Shown in pieces: positions 1-5,164 of a stretch of 5,164 bases of DNA. The translations under genes and the position numbers were made by a program. Origin of the DNA: Synergistaceae bacterium (GTDB lineage Bacteria; Synergistota; Synergistia; Synergistales; Synergistaceae); the NCBI GenBank assembly GCA_031271065.1, contig JAISWP010000271.1:1-5164 (forward strand). The letters run 5' to 3'. Under the pieces are notes generated by a model that made no database searches, was not told the origin of the DNA, and worked only from the letters and a program-made list of their open reading frames with translations. Numbering within the stretch: the first letter of the stretch is position 1; each line of letters starts with the position of its first letter.

Positions 1-99
1 GCATACGCCGGGCCGTCACACATGCGGTCTTTGTATAAAATTCCCTCGTCAGGAGATCACGGCTCAGGTCGAAAAACCTCCGTTCTCTTTCTGCGCGAT
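1..99. other. Upstream intergenic stretch, no recognisable gene
   Basis: I recognise no gene here. One forward frame enters from the left edge and stops at 36-38 (reading IRRAVTHAVFV then stop), so the tail of an upstream gene is possible. Two other forward frames are also open through this stretch, to stops at 184-186 and 281-283. With so little sequence none can be assigned. There is no Shine-Dalgarno ahead of the ATG at 22, and no convincing intrinsic terminator. A TATAAA-like hexamer at 34-39 has no good -35 partner. Confidence 0.3.
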
Positions 100-128
100 T
101 TGCCGTATTTACAGGTATATAATACAAT
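100..128 (+). promoter_or_regulatory. Candidate sigma-70-type promoter of the ABC exporter operon
   Basis: A -35-like TTGCCG at 100-105 (4 of 6 consensus bases) is followed after exactly 17 bp by a -10-like TACAAT at 123-128 (5 of 6). This would place transcription start near 134-136, giving a leader of about 125 nt before the first ABC gene. A perfect TATAAT at 118-123 overlaps the proposed -10, but has only a poor -35 (GCGATT at 95-100) at 17-bp spacing. The area is locally AT-rich compared with its surroundings. This rests on pattern matching only; either -10 could be the one used. Confidence 0.45.
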
Positions 129-140
129 CAAATCCGCGGT

Positions 141-191
141 TCCGTTCAGGCGTCCCCAAGACGACTTTGTCCGTTATGGCGCCTGAAGGGA
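141..191 (+). promoter_or_regulatory. Imperfect inverted repeat (hairpin) in the operon leader
   Basis: TTCAGGCG at 145-152 is perfectly complementary to CGCCTGAA at 180-187. The stem extends outward past a G/G mismatch by three pairs (141-143 with 189-191) and inward by a G-T wobble and a C-G pair (153-154 with 178-179). A small inner hairpin (160-163 with 168-171) can form within the loop. The element lies just downstream of the predicted transcription start and more than 65 nt before the start codon. No T-run follows it, so it is not a simple intrinsic terminator. It could be a regulator-binding site or a leader RNA structure, or be coincidental. Confidence 0.35.
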
Positions 192-221
192 GGGTGAGCG
201 TTAATAAGGCCGGGTGCGCGG

Positions 222-237
222 CTGATTTCAGAATCAG
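222..237 (+). repeat. Short inverted repeat upstream of the ribosome binding site
   Basis: CTGATT at 222-227 and AATCAG at 232-237 form a perfect 6-bp inverted repeat around a 4-base centre. It ends 12 bases before the GGAG of the first ABC gene. In RNA it would be a small, AU-containing hairpin; in DNA it could be a half-site pair for a dimeric regulator. Its function is unknown and a chance occurrence is possible. Confidence 0.25.
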
Positions 238-249
238 AATAGATCGATC

Positions 250-253
250 GGAG
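250..253 (+). promoter_or_regulatory. Ribosome binding site of the first ABC gene
   Basis: GGAG lies 5 nt upstream of the ATG at 259. The same frame has stops at 202-204 and 223-225 and no other start codon between the last stop and this ATG. That fixes the start of the gene. Confidence 0.75.
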
Positions 254-258
254 ATAAA

Positions 259-2097
259 ATGTCTGAGGCGTTCGAAAATATAAAAAAACACCCGGCAGCG
301 CTTCTGTGGAGGCTGTCTTACGGTTCGCGGCTGGCGTATGCGGCCGCCGTGATATCGATGCTTTCCGGCGCGGGCTGCAATTTTCTGCTGCCGCAGCTGA
401 TCCGTTATCTCGTGGACAGCGTGAGCGAGGCAGGGGCCTCCGATGTGGCGGTCGTCTCGTTTCTGGCTGAGATGAGCGGGCTCGGTCCTTCTTTCGTCCC
501 GGGCTTTGCCGGCGTGGTCCGCGCCGCGTCGCTGGTGCTGGCGGTCTCGGCCTGCGGGGGCATGTTCAGCTTCATATACCGGCGGACGCTTGCCGTGAGC
601 TCCGAGAAATTGGTCAAACGCCTGAGAGACCTGCTTTACTCGCGCATACAGCGCCTCCCTTACTCCTGGCACGTCTCGGTGCAGACGGGGGACATCGTGC
701 AGCGATGCACTTCCGACGTGGAAATCGTGCGCGGCTTCGTCTCCAGCCAGTTTCTGGAGATCATCCGCGCCGTCGCCCTTGTCGTGTTCGCCTGCGTCAT
801 ACTGTTCCCGATGAACTTTCCCATGGCGGCCGTGTCGTTCGCTTTCCTCCCCGTCGTATTCTTATACTCGTTCATATTCCTGCGCAGAGCTTCGGCGCGC
901 TTTCTGGCCGCCGACGAGGCCGAAGGGCAGCTGCTGGCCATAGCTCAGGAGAATTTCTCGGGGGTCAGGGTCGTGCGGGCCTTCGGACGCGAGCGATTCG
1001 AGGCGGACCGCTTCGACGCGCAGAGCCGGCTCTACGCGGAGCTCTGGATGAAGCTGGGGAGGATGCTGAGCGCGTACTGGGGCATGGGGGACCTTCTCAC
1101 CGGGCTCCAGATGATAGCCATATGCGCGGCCGGCAGCTTTCAGGCCCGGGCGGGGAATATAACCATAGGGGAGTTCATGGTCTTTCTGGCGTACAACGGG
1201 ATGATCATCTGGCCGGTCCGCGGCCTGGGCCGGGTTTTGTCGGAAGCCGGAAAGACCTTCGTATCCCTGGGGCGCCTGGAGGAGATACTGGCGTCTCCCG
1301 CGGAGGAGGACCCGGAGGACGCTCTGGAGACCCCGATATCCGGCGATATCGAGTTTGACCGCGTATCGTTTTCATACGGCGGCGCCAGCATCCTGAAGGA
1401 CGTGTCCTTCACGGTCAGAGAGGGGACCACTTTGGGCATACTCGGGGCTACCGGGTCGGGTAAGACGACGGTGGCTCATCTCCTTTGCAGGCTTTACGAC
1501 CTGAAGGAAAATGAGGGCGCCATACGCATAGGGGGCGTGGATATACGCCGTTACCGGCGCTCGTGGCTCAGGAAGAACGTGGGCATAGTCCTTCAGGAGA
1601 CGTTTCTTTTCTCCCGCACCATAGCGGAAAATGTGGCGAGCCTGTCTAAACACCGCGCCCTGGAGGAGATAAAACGGGCCGCCGCCATATCCCAGGTGGA
1701 CGAGGATATCGAACAGTTCTCCCTCGGTTACGGCACGATAGTGGGAGAACGGGGGGTCACTCTCTCCGGGGGCCAGAAGCAGCGGGTGGCGATAGCGAGG
1801 ACCATACTGAAAGATCCGGCTATAATGATATTCGACGACTCCCTGTCGTCGGTGGACACCGAGACCGACTCCCGGATACGGGCGGCGCTGAAAGGGCGGG
1901 TATCCGGCGTGACCACGATCATAATATCCCACAGGATAACGTCCCTATCCGGCGCTGATATGATAATGGTGATGGAGGACGGACGCGCGGCTGAGATGGG
2001 AACTCCCTCCGAACTGGAGGCGCTCGGCGGCGTTTACAGGCGCGTCCGGGACATGCAGCGCCTGACGCTGGACGAGATGGAGGAACTTGGCCGATGA
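259..2097 (+). CDS. ABC exporter half-transporter, subunit with degenerate catalytic site (BmrC/TM287-like)
   Basis: This 612-residue protein is a membrane domain fused to an ATPase domain, predicted to be half of a heterodimeric ABC exporter in the inner membrane. Hydrophobic segments lie near residues 24-48, 84-108, 160-184, 186-208, 270-296 and 303-325, matching the six-helix type I exporter fold. The ATPase domain spans about 362-600. It shows an A-loop Tyr373, Walker A GATGSGKT (396-403), Q-loop Gln446, X-loop GERG (496-499), signature LSGGQ (502-506), Walker B ending in Asp526, D-loop SSVD (530-533) and H-loop His558. The residue after Walker B is Asp527 instead of the usual catalytic Glu, the hallmark of the non-hydrolysing site in asymmetric exporters. 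The start is fixed by an upstream in-frame stop and a GGAG site. The gene overlaps the next by ATGA, so the two are translationally coupled. The loop between helices 1 and 2 is rather long (about residues 52-82). The family call is secure. Substrate (drug, lipid or peptide) cannot be told; pairing with the next gene is inferred from context and complementary motifs. Confidence 0.93.
   Translation: MSEAFENIKKHPAALLWRLSYGSRLAYAAAVISMLSGAGCNFLLPQLIRYLVDSVSEAGASDVAVVSFLAEMSGLGPSFVPGFAGVVRAASLVLAVSACGGMFSFIYRRTLAVSSEKLVKRLRDLLYSRIQRLPYSWHVSVQTGDIVQRCTSDVEIVRGFVSSQFLEIIRAVALVVFACVILFPMNFPMAAVSFAFLPVVFLYSFIFLRRASARFLAADEAEGQLLAIAQENFSGVRVVRAFGRERFEADRFDAQSRLYAELWMKLGRMLSAYWGMGDLLTGLQMIAICAAGSFQARAGNITIGEFMVFLAYNGMIIWPVRGLGRVLSEAGKTFVSLGRLEEILASPAEEDPEDALETPISGDIEFDRVSFSYGGASILKDVSFTVREGTTLGILGATGSGKTTVAHLLCRLYDLKENEGAIRIGGVDIRRYRRSWLRKNVGIVLQETFLFSRTIAENVASLSKHRALEEIKRAAAISQVDEDIEQFSLGYGTIVGERGVTLSGGQKQRVAIARTILKDPAIMIFDDSLSSVDTETDSRIRAALKGRVSGVTTIIISHRITSLSGADMIMVMEDGRAAEMGTPSELEALGGVYRRVRDMQRLTLDEMEELGR
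2079..2083 (+). promoter_or_regulatory. Ribosome binding site of the second ABC gene, inside the first
   Basis: GGAGG lies 10 nt upstream of the ATG at 2094, within the last codons of the first ABC gene. It supports the ATGA overlap as the real start and points to coupled translation that would keep the two subunits near equal amounts. Confidence 0.65.
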
Positions 2098-3929
2098 CCG
2101 GACATGACCAGGAAAATCAGACCGACAGACCGTTCGACGTCAGGACCTGGAGGGCGGTGGCTCCCTTCTTCAAACCCTTCCGCGGGATGCTGGCCAGGAT
2201 AGTCGTCCTCATGACCGTTAGTTCTGTCGTCGACGTGCTGGCGCCTCTCTACCAGAAATACGTCATAGACAATTACATCTTCGCCAGGAGCGAGGGCATA
2301 GGGCTGGTCGCCCTTGCGGGGGTACTCATGCTCGTCGTGCAGCTCGTTGCGACGGTCGTATTCACCAGAGCCGCCATAACGGTGGAGATGGGGTTCTCCC
2401 GCGACCTCAAAAAGAGATGTTTCGATCACCTGCAGACCCTGCCGCTGTCTTATTACAACGTCACGCCGGTGGGGTACATAATCGCCCGCGTCATGTCGGA
2501 CACGGACAGGATCGGGCTCGTCGTGGCCTGGGGTCTGGTGGACGTCATGTGGGGCCTGTCATACGTGATATTCGCGGTCATAGCTATGCTGTCGCTGAAT
2601 TTCAGGCTGGGCATGTGGCTGGCCGGCATGGTGCCGATAATGATCCTGGTCACGGCCTGGTTCCAGAATCGCATCCTGCGCCACAACAGGGCCGTCCGCC
2701 AGGCCAACTCTCTCGTGACCGGTTCGTTCAACGAAGGCATCCTGGGCGCCAGAACCTCTAAGACGCTGGTGGTGGAGGACATCAACATATCGGATTTCAT
2801 GGAACTCACCGGCGGGATGTATCGGAGCGCGGTCCGGGCTGCCACCTGGAGCGCGGTCTATACGCCGGTCATGCTGATGTTCGGGTCGTTCGCGATAGCG
2901 ATGATCATGGCGAACGGGCTGGGTATGGCTTCAGACGGTGTCATCGCCTTCGGGACGCTCTCGGCGATGGTCTCCTACGCCATAAATATCTTCGAGCCGA
3001 TACAGCACCTGTCCGGTATATTCTCGGAGGTCACCGCGACCCAGGCGAACATAGAGCGGGTCGACGCGCTCCTGAAGCGCGAGCCGGAGATAACCGACAC
3101 GCCGGAAGTGACCGCGGTGTACGGTGACAGCTTCGAGCCGAAGCGGGAAAACTGGGAGCCTCTGAAGGGGGACGTCGTATTCGACGACGTGACGTTCAAA
3201 TACCCCGACGGCGGCGAGTATGTGCTGGAGCATTTCAACCTGAGCGTGCCCGCCGGGACCTGCGTGGCAATAGTGGGAGAGACTGGGGCGGGAAAGTCGA
3301 CGCTGGTCAGCCTGGTCTGCCGTTTTTACGAGCCCGTTTCCGGACGCATACTGATCGACGGCAGGGATTACCGGGAGCGTTCCCAGCTGTGGCTCCGTTC
3401 TAACACGGGCTGCGTCCTCCAGACCCCCCATCTTTTCTCCGGCACCGTGAGGGACAACATACGCTACGGACGGCTCGACGCCTCGGACGACGAGATAATG
3501 GAGGCGCTGAGGCTCGCCTCGGCCGAGGGCGTGGTAAAGAGGCTGCCGGAGGGGCTCGGCAGCGATGTGGGAGAGGGGGGAGACAGGCTCTCCACGGGAG
3601 AGAAGCAGCTCATCTCCTTTGCCCGGGCGGTGCTGGCCGATCCTCGCATATTCGTGCTGGACGAGGCCACGTCCTCCATAGACACCGAGACTGAGCGCAG
3701 CATCCAGAACGCCATATCGAGAATACTGAAGGACAGGACGTCGTTTCTGATAGCCCATCGCCTGTCCACGATAAAAATGGCCGACATGATACTCGCGGTA
3801 AAGGGCGGCCGCATCATAGAACAGGGAACCCACCGGGAGCTCCTGCGGAAGAAGGGGTACTATCTCTCCCTTTATTCGATGCAGTTCGAAGAAGAACTCT
3901 CCTGGAAAAAGATGACGTCACGCCGGTAA
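2094..3929 (+). CDS. ABC exporter half-transporter, catalytic subunit with altered signature motif (BmrD/TM288-like)
   Basis: This 611-residue membrane-ATPase fusion is the predicted partner of the preceding subunit. Hydrophobic segments lie near residues 32-58, 68-95, 141-166, 169-190, 250-276 and 282-303. A linker with the sequence YGDSFEPKRENWEPLKGD (343-360) joins them to the ATPase domain. That domain shows an A-loop Tyr370, Walker A GETGAGKS (395-402), Q-loop Gln443, signature LSTGE (499-503) in place of LSGGQ, Walker B ending in Asp523 with catalytic Glu524, D-loop SSID (527-530) and H-loop His555. In the dimer, its Walker motifs and Glu524 would face the partner's intact LSGGQ to form the hydrolysing site. 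Its LSTGE would face the partner's Asp527 to form the degenerate site. At 611 residues it is shorter than Bacillus BmrD (about 670) and has no room for a large extracellular insertion. It ends in a basic tail and is followed closely by a hairpin terminator. The family call is secure; the substrate is unknown. Confidence 0.93.
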   Translation: MTGHDQENQTDRPFDVRTWRAVAPFFKPFRGMLARIVVLMTVSSVVDVLAPLYQKYVIDNYIFARSEGIGLVALAGVLMLVVQLVATVVFTRAAITVEMGFSRDLKKRCFDHLQTLPLSYYNVTPVGYIIARVMSDTDRIGLVVAWGLVDVMWGLSYVIFAVIAMLSLNFRLGMWLAGMVPIMILVTAWFQNRILRHNRAVRQANSLVTGSFNEGILGARTSKTLVVEDINISDFMELTGGMYRSAVRAATWSAVYTPVMLMFGSFAIAMIMANGLGMASDGVIAFGTLSAMVSYAINIFEPIQHLSGIFSEVTATQANIERVDALLKREPEITDTPEVTAVYGDSFEPKRENWEPLKGDVVFDDVTFKYPDGGEYVLEHFNLSVPAGTCVAIVGETGAGKSTLVSLVCRFYEPVSGRILIDGRDYRERSQLWLRSNTGCVLQTPHLFSGTVRDNIRYGRLDASDDEIMEALRLASAEGVVKRLPEGLGSDVGEGGDRLSTGEKQLISFARAVLADPRIFVLDEATSSIDTETERSIQNAISRILKDRTSFLIAHRLSTIKMADMILAVKGGRIIEQGTHRELLRKKGYYLSLYSMQFEEELSWKKMTSRR

Positions 3930-3934
3930 ACATA

Positions 3935-3970
3935 AGGGGCTGTGCGGACTGTATCCTGCGCACAGCCCCT
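3935..3970. terminator. Stable hairpin between convergent genes, probable bidirectional terminator
   Basis: AGGGGCTGTGCG (3935-3946) is perfectly complementary to CGCACAGCCCCT (3959-3970), giving a GC-rich 12-bp stem with a 12-nt loop. It starts 5 bases after the stop of the second ABC gene and lies 22 bases beyond the stop of the minus-strand binding-protein gene, the expected place for a shared terminator. No T-run follows on the + strand. On the minus strand the stem is followed by TATGTTTA, a weak T-rich tract. It may therefore terminate minus-strand transcription better, or act mainly as an RNA 3'-end stabiliser for the exporter mRNA. Confidence 0.75.
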
Positions 3971-3992
3971 GAATGGTCCTTCGGCGGTGAAA

Positions 3993-5164
3993 TTATTTTA
4001 TGTCGTTGAAATACATGGCGGCGTTCGGGAATACCTTGACCCCTTCCGCGTTCTTGCCATACGCGCAGTATACGCGCTCCGTGTAAAGCGGCATGCAGTT
4101 CAGGTCGTCATAGATGCCCTTCAGCAGATCCCCGGCGAGCTGGGTGCGTTTGTTGTAGTCGAGGACATTGGCCAGCGCCTTGACTTTGGCGGAATACTCG
4201 TCCGGGTTCGGTGTGGCGTTTGGATCCCTGCGAAAGTTGTTGAGAAGCAGTATAGGCTCGCCCCAGCCAAGGCTGGCTATGGCCATATCGTAATCGTCGG
4301 CGCGGATCTTCTCGTTGCGGTACTCCCAGTCGAGGGTTTCAAGGTTGAGTTTGATCCCCTGTTCCTTGAGCAGTATCTGCCAGTCCTGGCCCACAATTAC
4401 GGACATGCCGGCAGTGCGCACGATGAACGTGAGTTCCAGCGTCTCGCCGTCCTTGTCCAGCCAACCGTCCCCGTTGCTGTCGGAATACCCGGCTTCTTCC
4501 AGGAGTTTTTTGGCTTTTTCGGGGTTATAGGAGTATTTGGACTTGAAATAATCCTCCGCTTCCTTTGAATAGTTCATCATAGTATCGACTACGAGGGTAT
4601 ACTGCGGAGTGAAATCGCTTCCGGCCATGTCGGCGAAGCTGTCCCTGTCGGCAAGCAGGAAAAATGCCTCGCGCACCTTCGGATTGCGCAGGTGCTTGTT
4701 GTCGTTGTTCAACACGACAAATTCGATAGTGGGGAATGTCGCTTCTACCAAAGTTACGCCGGGGGCGCCCCTTATCTCCTTGACGGCCTCGGATGAGGGC
4801 CCCGCAGCAAAGTCAAAGCCGCCCTCCTTGAGGGCGGTCACTACGGAAAAGTCCTCCATCTCGGCGGTGTTCACCCTCATTCCGGCGATATAGGGAGTGT
4901 CTTTGTTCTCGACCAGAGGGTTGTTCGTCTTATAACCGGGATTGGCTTTCAGCACGACATGGGAACCCTGTACATACTCGTCGACGTAGAACGGACCGTA
5001 GGGTACGGCGCCCCAAAGCAGTTCGTCTTTGCTCATACTGTCGATCTGTTTTTTGCTGATAATCCCCACGAAGGCGTTGGCCAGGAAATAATCCAGGTCG
5101 GAGCGGTACTCGCTGAGATGGCATACGACGTCGCGGCCGTCGACGTCCATGGACTTGATGTTCG
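3993..5164 (-). CDS. ABC transporter solute-binding protein, family 5 (peptide/nickel type), N-terminus outside window
   Basis: The reading frame runs from a TAA stop (3993-3995) to the right edge without interruption. The Met at 5148-5150 is internal, since four more codons (NIKS) precede it in frame. About 390 residues are visible; family members usually have 500-550, so roughly 110-160 residues are missing, including the signal peptide or lipobox and the early conserved domain. Family-typical stretches, counted from that Met, are PYGPFYVDEYVQGSHVVLKAN then PGY (50-73), the NPKVREAFFLLADRDSF region (156-172), the YNPEKAKKLLEEAGY helix (208-222), and a C-terminal IYDDLNCMPLYTERV segment (346-360). 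Such proteins deliver peptides, nickel or other solutes to an OppBCDF/DppBCDF-type importer at the outer face of the membrane. No permease or ATPase genes for it are in the window; they may lie further along, beyond the right edge. It is convergent with the exporter operon and not co-transcribed. The family is confident; the ligand (peptide most likely) is inferred. Confidence 0.9.
   Translation of the reverse strand, partial: NIKSMDVDGRDVVCHLSEYRSDLDYFLANAFVGIISKKQIDSMSKDELLWGAVPYGPFYVDEYVQGSHVVLKANPGYKTNNPLVENKDTPYIAGMRVNTAEMEDFSVVTALKEGGFDFAAGPSSEAVKEIRGAPGVTLVEATFPTIEFVVLNNDNKHLRNPKVREAFFLLADRDSFADMAGSDFTPQYTLVVDTMMNYSKEAEDYFKSKYSYNPEKAKKLLEEAGYSDSNGDGWLDKDGETLELTFIVRTAGMSVIVGQDWQILLKEQGIKLNLETLDWEYRNEKIRADDYDMAIASLGWGEPILLLNNFRRDPNATPNPDEYSAKVKALANVLDYNKRTQLAGDLLKGIYDDLNCMPLYTERVYCAYGKNAEGVKVFPNAAMYFNDIK

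Noticed and set aside
22..186. 54-codon plus-strand frame across the proposed promoter
   Set aside because: It has no Shine-Dalgarno and no recognisable motifs, and it runs through the best promoter candidate. It could be the tail of an upstream gene but cannot be supported.
109..672. 187-codon minus-strand open frame covering the leader and start of the first ABC gene
   Set aside because: It is antisense to a secure ABC transporter gene, has a low-complexity Arg/His/Gln-rich composition typical of shadow frames in GC-rich DNA, and shows no recognisable domain.
705..1358. 217-codon plus-strand frame within the first ABC gene
   Set aside because: The Arg/Gly/Pro-rich translation is typical of an out-of-frame reading, and it is fully contained in the ABC membrane domain coding sequence.
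2094..2097. Possible frameshift or fusion between the two ABC genes
   Set aside because: Both products are complete half-transporters of normal length, and the ATGA overlap with its own GGAGG site is standard translational coupling, not a broken full transporter.
2931..3833. 300-codon minus-strand open frame opposite the second ABC gene
   Set aside because: It lies wholly opposite conserved Walker A, signature and Walker B coding sequence. Its translation has no recognisable family, and long antisense frames are expected from the GC-biased codons of the real gene.
3942..4568. 208-codon plus-strand open frame opposite the binding-protein gene
   Set aside because: It begins inside the terminator hairpin, has no ribosome binding site of note, and is antisense to clear family 5 binding-protein sequence.
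1..5164. Search for insertion sequences, CRISPR repeats, tRNA or rRNA genes and direct repeats
   Set aside because: None was seen: there is no transposase-like frame, regularly spaced repeat, tRNA-like CCA-ended cloverleaf or rRNA-like stretch, and almost all sequence is explained by three ordinary transport genes.

Overview
This window looks like ordinary bacterial chromosome, fairly GC-rich (about 55-60% by eye), with dense genes and short gaps. ATA is conspicuously common for isoleucine and AGG for arginine. Together with a peptide-type ABC solute-binding protein, this would fit an amino-acid or peptide fermenting anaerobe such as a member of the Synergistota. That placement is a low-confidence inference from codon habit and gene content; no marker gene is present.

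Layout. Bases 1-258 hold no gene I can recognise. They carry a plausible sigma-70-type promoter (100-128) and two inverted repeats (141-191 and 222-237) ahead of a clear ribosome binding site. Bases 259-2097 and 2094-3929 (both +) encode two full-length ABC half-transporters, each a six-helix membrane domain fused to a nucleotide-binding domain. They overlap by the ATGA stop/start and are therefore almost certainly co-translated. A strong 12-bp hairpin (3935-3970) separates them from a convergent gene on the minus strand (3993 to beyond 5164). That gene encodes the C-terminal three-quarters or so of an extracytoplasmic peptide/nickel-type (family 5) solute-binding protein, whose N-terminus lies outside the window.

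How the genes work together. The two half-transporters carry complementary ATP-site changes. The first has Asp where the catalytic Glu after Walker B should be, but an intact LSGGQ signature. The second has the catalytic Glu but a changed signature, LSTGE. In a head-to-tail dimer this gives one complete ATP site and one degenerate site, as in the asymmetric heterodimeric exporters BmrCD, LmrCD and TM287/288. The pair is therefore best read as one heterodimeric exporter, with a substrate that cannot be told from sequence. The solute-binding protein belongs to a separate, oppositely transcribed uptake system and only shares the terminator region.

I found no mobile element, CRISPR array, RNA gene or defence system, and nothing that amounts to a new biological system. 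The points worth a second look are the split of catalytic defects between the two ABC subunits, the structured leader of the exporter operon, a long outer loop in the first subunit, and a calcium-loop-like motif in the binding protein.
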